From NCBI GenBank assembly GCA_903912445.1, contig CAIWHP010000189.1, positions 1 to 47,042 on the forward strand: a DNA stretch of 47,042 nt, given 5' to 3'. A model generated the notes under the pieces. It saw only the letters and a program-made list of their open reading frames with translations. It was not told the DNA's origin and did no database searches. Position numbers and translations under genes: made by a program. Source of the stretch: an uncultured Lentisphaerota bacterium. GTDB taxonomy: Bacteria > Verrucomicrobiota > Kiritimatiellia > CAIQIC01. Position 1 is the stretch's first letter, and every line of letters begins with the position of its first letter. This document shows positions 33,358 through 41,511 of this stretch, piece by piece.

Positions 33358-33642
33358 CTATAAGCCAAAAGGAACGAGACCAGCTTGGATCAAACGCTTA
33401 CGCTCCTCAAAACCTTGGCCGGATTTCAGCATCTTTTCGCGGTGCATAGCCGCGGCGCGCGAAGGGAAACTTTACCAGTGGACGCACAGCGGGTGCCGCA
33501 ACTGTTTTGTCCAGCGGCTGTCACCATTACGATGTTCATGGAACCTCAGCAGCAGATGGGAGGTCTGACCCACATAGGATTTGTGCGTGAGTGGGCAATA
33601 GAGGATATACACGAAATACGTCTGCTGTTTAAGCCGCGTCAT
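33358..33642 (-). pseudogene. GIY-YIG nuclease-family gene interrupted by one stop codon
   Basis: ATG at 33642 starts MTRLKQQTYFVYILYCPLTH, then KSYVGQTSHLLLRFHEHRNG, a typical single-domain GIY-YIG protein (YVYIL...YVGQT). After PLCVHW there is a TAA at 33472-33474, but the same frame continues with SFPSRAAAMHREKMLKSGQG and RKRLIQAGLV to a TAG at 33358-33360. The family pattern there is HWE(S/E)FPSRAEAMRREK, so TAA replaces an expected GAA: one G-to-T change. Without it the product would be 94 residues, normal for the family. It begins about 14 bases downstream of tRNA-His on the same strand. Confidence 0.82.
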
Positions 33643-33655
33643 ACTACGCGAGGGG

Positions 33656-33733
33656 TGGGGTGGATGACGGGATTTGAACCCGCGACGGCCAGGGCCACAA
33701 CCTGGTGCTCTGCCAAACTGAGCTACATCCACC
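33656..33733 (-). tRNA. tRNA-His (anticodon GTG)
   Basis: On the minus strand the acceptor stem GTGGATG (33732-33726) pairs with CATCCAC (33666-33660). The D arm reads AGCTCAGTTTGGCAGAGC, the anticodon loop holds GTG flanked by the CCAGG/CCTGG stem, and the T arm contains GGTTCAAATCC. The extra G at position -1 (base 33733) and the discriminator C are the special marks of tRNA-His. The CCA end is encoded (33658-33656). Confidence 0.97.
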
Positions 33734-33784
33734 GGCGGGCGGAGAGACTAGCGGGATTCATCCGAAAATCAATGCCAAATGAAA

Positions 33785-33866
33785 TTTTCCAATATTCGGA
33801 AGCGGAAGCCCTCGAGTTTTCCAAGTGTTGGAAAAGTCACCAGCTCGTTTCCCACGCCTTGAAAAC
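33785..33866. repeat. TTCCAA palindrome cluster, one perfect and two decayed copies
   Basis: A perfect copy at 33817-33835 reads TTTTCCAAGTGTTGGAAAA. Flanking copies at about 33785-33800 (TTTTCCAATATTCGGA) and 33849-33866 (TTTCCCACGCCTTGAAAA) are degenerate. Centre-to-centre distance is again about 31-33 bases, as at 25381-25458. The cluster lies between the permease stop and the tRNA-His gene. Confidence 0.75.
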
Positions 33867-33886
33867 CGGGGTGCGCGGACCGCGCC

Positions 33887-35347
33887 TCAGGGCAGCGTGT
33901 GGGTGTGATGCAGGCGGCTGGAGCGGTGGCTGTAGGTGAAGTAAATCACGAGGCCAAGCGCCATCCAGGCGAGCAGCCGGATCCAGGTGTCGAGGGGTAG
34001 CGAGGCCATCTGGACGGCCGAGAACAGGATGCCGAGGAGCGGGATGACGGGCACCCACGGCGTGCGGAAGGGCCGGTGCGCCTCGGGCTTGGTGCGGCGC
34101 ATCACCAGCACCCCCGCGCAGACCATCGCGAAGGCGAGCAGCGCCCCGATGGACACCAGCTCGCCGAGAATGCCGATGGGGAACAGGCCGGCCGTCACCA
34201 TCGCAACGCCGCCGGTGATGACCGTGGCGACATAGGGCGTCTTGAAGCGCGGATGGATGAGGGCGAAGCCGCGGGGCAGCAGCCAGTCGTGCGCCATCGA
34301 GAAGAAAATCCGTGTCTGGCCGAGCATCAGCACGAGGATCACGGAACTCAGGCCGGCGATGGCGCCGAGCTTGACGAGCGGCCGCAGCCACGCCAGCCCC
34401 TTGCCGGCGGCGTCGATGCCCACGGCGATCGGGTGGGGTACGTTGAGCTGCGCGTACGGCACGAGGCCCGTGAGCACGCCGGAGACGAGCACGTAGAGCA
34501 CGCCGCAGATCGCGAGCGAGAGCAGGATGCCGATGGGCATGTCGCGCTGCGGGTTCTTCGCCTCCTGCGCCGCGGTGGAGACGGCGTCGAAGCCGATGTA
34601 GGCGAAGAAGACGACCGCCGAGCCGCGCAGGACACCGCTCCAGCCAAAGTGCCCGTACTCGCCGGTGTTCGCCGGGATGAATGGTTTCCAGTGCGCGCTG
34701 TCCACGTACCAGATGCCGAGCACCACGAACAACAGGATCACCGCGAGCTTGATCATCACAACGACGCCGTTGAACGTGGCCGATTGCCGGATGCCGATGA
34801 CGAGCAAGACCGTGACGAAGATCACGACCGCCACCGCCGGCACGTTCAGGATCGCGCCGGTCAGGTGCATGCCGAGCTTTTCGTCATAGGCGAACGGCGC
34901 GTTGCATAGCGCCGCCGGGATGATGACGCCGATGTCCTTGCAGAAACTCACCACGTAGCCCGACCAGCCGACGGCGACCGTCGCGGCGCCAAAGAGATAT
35001 TCGAGGATCAGGTCCCAGCCGATGATCCACGCGAACAGCTCGCCCAGCGTCGCGTAGGAGTAGGTGTAGGCGCTGCCGGCGACGGGGATCATCGAGGCAA
35101 ACTCGGCGTAGCAGAGGCCGGCGAAGGCGCAGCCGATGCCGGAAATGATGTAGGCCAGAACGATCGCCGGCCCCGCGTACATGGCCGAGGCCTGGCCGGT
35201 CAGCACGAAGATGCCCGCGCCGATGATGCCGCCGATGCCGAGCAGCGTCAGGTGCCACGGGCCGAGCACGCGGTGAAGCTTGTGCTCGCCGCTATCGGCC
35301 TCGCCGATCAGTTGCAGGTGCGACTTCGTGCGAAAAAAACGTTTCAT
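33887..35347 (-). CDS. Amino acid permease, APC superfamily (cationic amino acid transporter-like)
   Basis: This 486-residue inner-membrane protein has about 12 hydrophobic helices. Typical APC/CAT motifs are GIGGIIGAGIFVLTG in helix 1, FAGLCYAEFASMIPVAGSAY in helix 2-3, the YIGFDAVSTAAQEAKNP block in helix 6-7, and MLGQTRIFFSMAHDWLLP. This pattern fits YfnA/CAT-type amino acid transporters; the specificity cannot be told. ATG at 35347 begins the conserved KRFFRTKSHLQLI leader. It is transcribed away from infA, and the two share a 142-base intergenic region. Confidence 0.93.
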   Translation of the reverse strand: MKRFFRTKSHLQLIGEADSGEHKLHRVLGPWHLTLLGIGGIIGAGIFVLTGQASAMYAGPAIVLAYIISGIGCAFAGLCYAEFASMIPVAGSAYTYSYATLGELFAWIIGWDLILEYLFGAATVAVGWSGYVVSFCKDIGVIIPAALCNAPFAYDEKLGMHLTGAILNVPAVAVVIFVTVLLVIGIRQSATFNGVVVMIKLAVILLFVVLGIWYVDSAHWKPFIPANTGEYGHFGWSGVLRGSAVVFFAYIGFDAVSTAAQEAKNPQRDMPIGILLSLAICGVLYVLVSGVLTGLVPYAQLNVPHPIAVGIDAAGKGLAWLRPLVKLGAIAGLSSVILVLMLGQTRIFFSMAHDWLLPRGFALIHPRFKTPYVATVITGGVAMVTAGLFPIGILGELVSIGALLAFAMVCAGVLVMRRTKPEAHRPFRTPWVPVIPLLGILFSAVQMASLPLDTWIRLLAWMALGLVIYFTYSHRSSRLHHTHTLP

Positions 35348-35428
35348 CAAGGTCCCGGTAAAAATGTGTCGCGCAGTGTGCCATGCTCCGTGAAAAATGC
35401 CAGCCGGAAAAGCGCGCCGCACGCAGGC

Positions 35429-35457
35429 TTGCCAAGCGGGGCCGGTTGGGGTATTTT
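35429..35457 (+). promoter_or_regulatory. Promoter for infA
   Basis: TTGCCA (35429-35434), a 17-base spacer and TATTTT (35452-35457), giving an expected 5' leader of about 26 bases before the ATG at 35490. Confidence 0.5.
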
Positions 35458-35489
35458 CCCCGCCGATCTGCGAACCCAGTGGGAACAAC

Positions 35490-35717
35490 ATGGCCGATAG
35501 CAAAGAAAACATCATCGAAGTCGAAGGCGTCGTCTGCAAGGTTTTGCCTGCGACCATGTATCGCGTCAAGCTGCCCAACGGCCACGAGATCCTCGCGCAC
35601 ATTTCCGGCAAGATGCGCAAGAACTTCATCAAGATCACCAACGGCGACCGCGTCACGCTCGAGATGAGCCCCTACGACCTGACGCGCGGCCGCATCACCT
35701 TCCGCCACCGCAACTGA
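35490..35717 (+). CDS. infA: Translation initiation factor IF-1
   Basis: This 75-residue S1/OB-fold protein matches bacterial IF-1: [20 protein letters not shown], then [24 protein letters not shown] and a C-terminal [14 protein letters not shown]-1 binds the 30S A site during initiation. The length is close to the usual 72 residues. It stands apart from the ribosomal protein operon in which it often occurs. Confidence 0.97.
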   Translation: MADSKENIIEVEGVVCKVLPATMYRVKLPNGHEILAHISGKMRKNFIKITNGDRVTLEMSPYDLTRGRITFRHRN

Positions 35718-35873
35718 CCGTAGCCCATGAGCTTTCTGCGGACACCGCTGCCGCGGCTGTGGGCTCATTCCTGCCTGCTGGTGCTTGTGCCAGCGGTTGC
35801 CGCGGGCCTGACTTTCCTTTTTGCACGCAGGGCGCGCGGCTGCGCCTGTCGCTTGCTTTTCGGGTCCTGCACA

Positions 35874-36509
35874 ATGAACAACAACCTGGCAAAGAAACGG
35901 ATGCAGCCTGTGCCCGCTTGCCTGCGCCCGACGTTCCTGGTGTGCCTGACGGTTGGCTTGGCGGGCGTCTGCGGGCCGGCCGGTGCCGGTACCAACGCCG
36001 TCGCGGAGACCCGCGCGGCGAACGACATCACCCTGCGGTGGCGGGCCGAGCAGGGTGAAGCGACCGCGCAGAACAATCTGGGCGTGTGTTATCTCGCGGG
36101 TACCGGGGTGAAGCAGGACAAGGCGGAAGCCCTCAAGTGGTTCCACAAATCCGCGGAACAGGGCGATGCCAAGGCGCAGTTCAATCTGGGCGTGTGTTAC
36201 CGCAAGGGCGAGGGGCTTGCGGTCGACATGACGCAGGCGGCCCTGTGGTTCCGCAGGGCCGCGGAGCAAGGTCTGGCTGCGGCACAATTCAATCTGGGCA
36301 TGTGCTATCTCGGAGGCGTCGGCGTGCGCGAAGATCTCGCCACAGCCTATCAATGGTTTTATCTGGCCGGGGTTTTCGGGATGCCGGAGGGGGGCTCCGC
36401 GAGCGTCGAACTGGCCAAGAACCTGACGCCGGCGCAGGTGGCCGGGGCCCGGGAGCGGGCGCAGCAGTGGCAGCAAGCCTTTGCCCAAGCCCCTCCCGTC
36501 CGGAAGTGA
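35874..36509 (+). CDS. Secreted Sel1-repeat protein
   Basis: This 211-residue protein has a signal peptide (hydrophobic core FLVCLTVGLAGVCGPAGAG) and three 36-residue Sel1-like repeats, each with AQ(N/F)NLGVCYL/RxG followed by A(L)xWF(H/R)(K/R)(S/A)AEQG. The last repeat ends YQWFYLAGVFG, followed by a helical tail. Sel1 repeats form an alpha solenoid for protein-protein contacts. ATG at 35874 is chosen for the signal peptide; the frame stays open to an ATG at 35727 which would add a second hydrophobic segment. The partner is unknown. Confidence 0.87.
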   Translation: MNNNLAKKRMQPVPACLRPTFLVCLTVGLAGVCGPAGAGTNAVAETRAANDITLRWRAEQGEATAQNNLGVCYLAGTGVKQDKAEALKWFHKSAEQGDAKAQFNLGVCYRKGEGLAVDMTQAALWFRRAAEQGLAAAQFNLGMCYLGGVGVREDLATAYQWFYLAGVFGMPEGGSASVELAKNLTPAQVAGARERAQQWQQAFAQAPPVRK

Positions 36510-36581
36510 CCGCCCGGGTCGGGCTTGGACACGGCGGCAAACTGGTGCTCCGGCTCGTTGCGCTCCCGGCGCGGCCGGGGG

Positions 36582-36610
36582 TTGCTTGCGCCGTGGAAAC
36601 GGCGTAGATT
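36582..36610 (+). promoter_or_regulatory. Promoter for sppA
   Basis: TTGCTT (36582-36587), a 17-base spacer and TAGATT (36605-36610), 26 bases before the ATG. A good ribosome site (TAGGAG) follows at 36625-36630. Confidence 0.55.
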
Positions 36611-36636
36611 CCGCGCGGTCTATTTAGGAGACGAAC

Positions 36637-37662
36637 ATGGCAGAGGAACGCAAGTGCTCGCACGTCGGTTTCTGGATCGTGCTGGTGTTGTTCGGCCTCG
36701 GGCTCGGTGTCAGCTTGCTGCTGAACTTCGGGCTGCTGGTCGGCATGGCCTTCACGCATACGCCGCGGCCGGAGCTGATGGCGCGCGGCGGTGAGGACGA
36801 ATTCCCGCGGCTGAACGAACGCTGGTCCTACGGCAAGGGCCGGGTCAAGGCCGTGCGGATTGCCGTCGAGGGCGCGATTTTCCGCGAGCGCATGGATGGG
36901 CTGTTCATGTCGTCGCGCTACGACAAGGTGGAGGATGTCCTCCGCCAGATCCGCGCCGCCCAGGCCGATGACGGCGTGCGCGCGATCATCCTCGAGGTGG
37001 ATTCGCCGGGGGGCGCGGTCACGCCGAGCGACGAGATCTATCGCGCGCTGAACGAGTTCAAGGCGAGCGGCAACAACCGCAAGGTGGTGGTGTTCGTCCG
37101 CGACCTCGCGGCCTCCGGCGGCTACTACGTGGCCATGGCCGCCGACCGCATCATCGCCGAGCCGACCGCGATCGTCGGCTCGATCGGCGTCATCATGGAG
37201 ACGATCAACATCAAGGGTTTGAGCGAGAAGATCGGCATCACCGATGTCACGATCAAGTCCGGCGCGAACAAGGACCTGCTCAACCCGTTCCACGAGGTCT
37301 CGCCGGAGCAGCGCGCGCTGATGCAGAAGCTGATCGACGACATGTACAACCGGTTCCTCGGCATTGTGGCCAAGGGTCGTGCCATGGACGTGGAGACGAT
37401 GCGGCCGCTGGCCGACGGGCGCGTGTTCTCGGCCGAAGAGGCGCTCAAGCTCAAGCTGGTGGACGAGCTCGGCTATTTCGAGAAGGCCATCGCCGCCACG
37501 AAGAAGCTGCTCGGCGAAAAGACCCTGCGGGTGGTCACCTACGAACAGCCGACGGATTTCTTCAGCCTGTTCGGCGCCTCCAGCGGGCCGCAGCAACTGC
37601 TGAACAAGCTCGATCCGCTCACCAGCGCGCGCGTGCGGATGCTCTACATGTGGAAGCCGTGA
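36637..37662 (+). CDS. sppA: Signal peptide peptidase SppA
   Basis: This 341-residue protein has an N-terminal membrane anchor (about residues 10-38) and one S49/ClpP-fold protease domain. The catalytic Ser lies in LAASGGYYVAMA and the general-base Lys in SGANKDLLNPF; EVDSPGGAVTPSDEIY is the other conserved block. It degrades cleaved signal peptides in the inner membrane. Its length matches the short single-domain type rather than the 600-residue E. coli form. Eight bases separate it from the LsrG-like gene. Confidence 0.95.
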   Translation: MAEERKCSHVGFWIVLVLFGLGLGVSLLLNFGLLVGMAFTHTPRPELMARGGEDEFPRLNERWSYGKGRVKAVRIAVEGAIFRERMDGLFMSSRYDKVEDVLRQIRAAQADDGVRAIILEVDSPGGAVTPSDEIYRALNEFKASGNNRKVVVFVRDLAASGGYYVAMAADRIIAEPTAIVGSIGVIMETINIKGLSEKIGITDVTIKSGANKDLLNPFHEVSPEQRALMQKLIDDMYNRFLGIVAKGRAMDVETMRPLADGRVFSAEEALKLKLVDELGYFEKAIAATKKLLGEKTLRVVTYEQPTDFFSLFGASSGPQQLLNKLDPLTSARVRMLYMWKP

Positions 37663-37670
37663 GGCCGGCC

Positions 37671-37964
37671 ATGCACGTCACACTGGTCCATGTCCAGGTC
37701 CGGCCGGAGCATGTGGCGGAATTCCTTGTGGCCACGCGCTGCAATCACGCGGCCTCCATCCGCGAACCCGGCAACCGGCGCTTTGATGTCCTGCAGGCCC
37801 CCGACGATCCCGGCCGTTTTGTGCTCTACGAAGCCTATGCCACGCCTGCCGATGCCGCCGCGCACAAGCAGACGGCGCACTACGCCGCCTGGCGCGATGC
37901 CGTCGCGCCCTGGATGGCTGCCCCCCGCCGCGGCGAACCGCTGACGGGCCTGTTGCCGGAATAA
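37671..37964 (+). CDS. LsrG-like antibiotic-biosynthesis-monooxygenase (ABM) fold protein
   Basis: This 97-residue dimeric ferredoxin-like ABM protein matches E. coli LsrG closely in pattern: MHVTLVHVQVRPEHVAEF, NHAASIREPGNRRFDVLQ, FVLYEAYATPADAAAHK and TAHYAAW, with a GEPLTGLLP ending. LsrG isomerises the phosphorylated autoinducer-2 breakdown product. No other lsr gene is visible nearby, so the physiological substrate may differ; the family also includes quinone-type monooxygenases. It is probably co-transcribed with sppA. Confidence 0.88.
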   Translation: MHVTLVHVQVRPEHVAEFLVATRCNHAASIREPGNRRFDVLQAPDDPGRFVLYEAYATPADAAAHKQTAHYAAWRDAVAPWMAAPRRGEPLTGLLPE

Positions 37965-38043
37965 TTTCTATCTCCAGAATCTGATGATTCTATCGTCAGC
38001 GGTTCTGCCGAAAAATGTGCCCGGTCATTTTCGTGGGCTGGCT

Positions 38044-38106
38044 GCCGGGGCGTCGACCCCGGCTACAACCAAGCCTGACTCGCACAGCTGGGATCGCTGA
38101 CCCAGC
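38044..38106. repeat. REP-like palindromes between convergent genes
   Basis: 38044-38063 reads GCCGGGGCGTCGACCCCGGC (7-bp arms) and is followed by TACAA. 38087-38092 and 38101-38106 form GCTGGG/CCCAGC. On the minus strand the first element (TTGTAGCCGGGG...) resembles the right arm of the repeat at 48-71 (TGTAGGCCGGGT...). They lie in the 240-base gap between convergent genes and may help end transcription, but there is no T tract. Confidence 0.6.
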
Positions 38107-38204
38107 CCAAGCCGGAGCCATACCCCCAACACGTCGGCAGGCAATGTTCGCAGGAAACCGTAAGGTCCGGGTGGCGATCGTGACTCCGCGGGTGAATTCC
38201 GCTG

Positions 38205-39782
38205 CTACCGTTTTTCCTCCGTGGCAATGTCCACCACGGCGGGTGCGCCGTTGACGCGGAAGTTGCGCGGGGCGGGGGCGGTGCGGGCGTCGAAGGCGGC
38301 GTTGAAGCCGAGCTCGAATTTCTCGCCCGGCTGGAGGCCGTTGGCATTGTAGCCGGCGTTGGTGAAGACGAGGTGTCCGCCGCGGCCGGACTGCAACTGC
38401 CCACCCCATGCGTTGCCCGTCAGCGTAACCGGCAGATCGAATTCCAGCTTCTCGAGGCGGAGAGCTGCGGTGCCGGCGTTGGTGATGTAGATATGGAAAG
38501 TGGCGCAGTGGTGGCCCTGCTCCTGCCAGACGTTGCCGGCCTCGCAGGCGACGGCGATGCGGTTGGTCTGCGCGACCGGCGGCGTTGTGGCTCTTGTCGC
38601 AACGCTGGGCGCAGCTTCGGCCAGGGGCGCGGGCGTGTCGAGGGGCGTTGCCGCCGGTGTGCCGCCGGGCTGCATCAGGCGCTGGAGCAGGCGCAGCTTG
38701 TCGTCGTGGATGGTTTTCCAGTCGTCGCGCAGCAGGCCGCCGGTGTCGCCGCTGTTGGGGTTCCAGCACCAGAAGGCCCAGTACATTTTGTTCGCGCCGA
38801 TAAACTCCACGAGCGCGTTGATCCACTGCGCCTCGGTGCGCGCCTGGCTGTTGGGCGCGGCGGCAACCGCGACGTTGCGCGCGCCGAATTCGCCGAGCCA
38901 GATGGGCGCGATGTTCTGGTGATGCAGATAGGCCCAGTGTTTTTCCCAGAGAGCGGGCATGTTGGCGGGAAAGTTCGCCGCCTTGAACCAGGGCTGGCCG
39001 AAGACGCCTGGGCCGTAATCATGGGGCGAGTAGACGAGCCGGTGCGGGACGCTCAAGCGCACGGGCGCGGCGGCTGCGCCGGCGAGGTTGCCACCCCACC
39101 AATAGTTTTCGCCGTGATATTTTTCGACGCCCTCGACGAAGATGAGCCAGTGCGGGTGCACGGCGAGGATCGCGTTGCCGCAGCGCTCCGCGGCGAGCCG
39201 CCAGTCGGTCTTGAGATCGCCGCTGCCCCAGGTGGCCGGGCCGTGCGGCTCGTTGTGCAGATCGGCGCCGACGACGGCGGGATGGTTGCGGTAGCGGCGC
39301 GCGAGGAAGACCCAGTCGGCGATCCACTGCGCCTCGCTGACTCCGTCCGTGTACCACAATTCCGACTGTTGCTGGGCATCGGGGCGGTGGCGGTCGAGCA
39401 CGATGCGCATGCCGCGCCGCCCGGCTTTCTCGATGAGCGCATCGAGCACCTCGATCGGCCGCTTGCCCTTGAGGTCGCGGTTGGCCTGGTCCGCACCGAC
39501 GTTCGGCAGCCGGTCGGTGTGCAGCATTTCGTTGCACCACGGCACCCGCAGCAGGTTGAAGCCGAGCCGCGCCATCTGGTCGAGAAAGGCGTCCATGCTG
39601 GTGGACCACAAACCGTGCGGTGCGTAGTTGGAGGTCTCGAAGCCGAACCAGTTGATCCCGTTGCACTGCACAGGCCGGTGCTGGTCGTCCACGATGCGGT
39701 TGCCGGCGGTGTGCCACCAGTCCGCGCCGTGCGCCGCGCCGGCCAGCCAGAGCGCGTACAGGATGTGCCGCCAAGTTTTCAT
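38205..39782 (-). CDS. Secreted GH5-family endoglucanase-like enzyme with C-terminal CBM2-like domain
   Basis: This 525-residue protein has a signal peptide (MKTWRHILYALWLAGAAHGA) and a GH5 (beta/alpha)8 domain (about 21-360). The acid-base E178 is in GADLHNEPHG and the nucleophile E298 in IWLGEFGAR; NGINWFGFET and YSPHDYGPGVF are typical of cellulases. A Pro/Thr/Ala-rich linker (about 372-405) leads to a C-terminal beta-sandwich of about 100 residues (ATFHIYITNAGTAALRLEKL, NANGLQPGEKFELGF) resembling CBM2. Beta-1,4-glucan cleavage is the likely activity, but GH5 also includes mannanases. Transcription appears to start at the ATG itself. Confidence 0.93.
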   Translation of the reverse strand: MKTWRHILYALWLAGAAHGADWWHTAGNRIVDDQHRPVQCNGINWFGFETSNYAPHGLWSTSMDAFLDQMARLGFNLLRVPWCNEMLHTDRLPNVGADQANRDLKGKRPIEVLDALIEKAGRRGMRIVLDRHRPDAQQQSELWYTDGVSEAQWIADWVFLARRYRNHPAVVGADLHNEPHGPATWGSGDLKTDWRLAAERCGNAILAVHPHWLIFVEGVEKYHGENYWWGGNLAGAAAAPVRLSVPHRLVYSPHDYGPGVFGQPWFKAANFPANMPALWEKHWAYLHHQNIAPIWLGEFGARNVAVAAAPNSQARTEAQWINALVEFIGANKMYWAFWCWNPNSGDTGGLLRDDWKTIHDDKLRLLQRLMQPGGTPAATPLDTPAPLAEAAPSVATRATTPPVAQTNRIAVACEAGNVWQEQGHHCATFHIYITNAGTAALRLEKLEFDLPVTLTGNAWGGQLQSGRGGHLVFTNAGYNANGLQPGEKFELGFNAAFDARTAPAPRNFRVNGAPAVVDIATEEKR

Positions 39783-39790
39783 CCGCGAGC

Positions 39791-39819
39791 CGTCTAGTCG
39801 AACCGGCGGGGACTGTCAA
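39791..39819 (-). promoter_or_regulatory. Sigma-70-type promoter of the GH5 gene, leaderless spacing
   Basis: On the minus strand: a perfect TTGACA (39819-39814), a 17-base spacer, TAGACG (39796-39791), then 8 bases to the ATG at 39782. There is no ribosome site. Confidence 0.6.
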
Positions 39820-39921
39820 GCCGCGCGCCAGAAAAAGCTGGATTTCCCAAGCCACTTGGCGAGAATGCGCACGCTTTTGCCATGGCCCTTGTGGGCCGGC
39901 GGGGCAGGACCGGAGGCAATG

Positions 39922-41070
<1,149 letters not shown>

Positions 41071-41093
41071 CCAGTTTTCAACGGGAGTGAGGC

Positions 41094-41135
41094 GGGCCGG
41101 TTTTCCAAAGCTTGGAAAGCCGGCCCGGTTTTTTT
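41094..41135 (+). terminator. Terminator built around a TTCCAA palindrome
   Basis: GGGCCGG (41094-41100) and CCGGCCC (41120-41126) enclose the palindrome TTTTCCAAAGCTTGGAAA, giving a long hairpin with about one mismatch, directly followed by a seven-T tract (41129-41135). It lies 24 bases after the epimerase stop. Confidence 0.8.
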
Positions 41136-41150
41136 CCAAGGCTTGGAAAA
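41132..41150. repeat. TTCCAA/TTGGAA palindrome
   Basis: TTTTCCAAGGCTTGGAAAA, a perfect copy directly next to the terminator and touching the stop of the minus-strand gene at 41152. Its centre is about 31 bases from the previous palindrome, matching the periodicity of the other clusters. Confidence 0.85.
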
Positions 41151-41151
41151 T

Positions 41152-41511
41152 TTACTGCGACAGGTCGCGGCGGACCTGCAGCCAGGCGTCGAGGAGGTTC
41201 CAGGCGTAGAGCAAGCCGTTGCTCGTCGCGCTCACGAGGAACCACTTCCACTGAACGCCAGGCGTCTCCAGCCCGGTGGATCCGGAACTATATTCCTCCA
41301 GCCAGGCCGCCGCATGCAGCAGCGGCGGCCAGAACAGCAGGATGGCCGCTGCGCAAAATGTCATCAGGCAGCCGAGCGCGAAGGCGACCCCGATCAGCCA
41401 GCGGCCGGCCATGCACTGGCCCGCGCCCGGAAAGACGAACGCGGAGACCGCCAGCGCGATGAAGCGCTGGTCCTCCGGCCGCAGGCGCCGCGGCAGCAGC
41501 TTCTCGATCAT
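41152..41511 (-). CDS. Small integral membrane protein of unknown function
   Basis: This 119-residue protein has three likely transmembrane segments (about 15-34, 38-62 and 88-108) and the motif FPGAGQCMAGRWLIGVAF, which resembles the PGAGxxYxGR pattern of TM2-like and related small membrane families. The role is unknown. Its ATG overlaps the miaB stop by 4 bases, so it is translated from the miaB mRNA. Confidence 0.78.
   Translation of the reverse strand: MIEKLLPRRLRPEDQRFIALAVSAFVFPGAGQCMAGRWLIGVAFALGCLMTFCAAAILLFWPPLLHAAAWLEEYSSGSTGLETPGVQWKWFLVSATSNGLLYAWNLLDAWLQVRRDLSQ

Noticed and set aside
33385-33939. Plus-strand 184-codon frame across tRNA-His
   Set aside because: It reads through the tRNA and antisense to the GIY-YIG gene; no conserved sequence.
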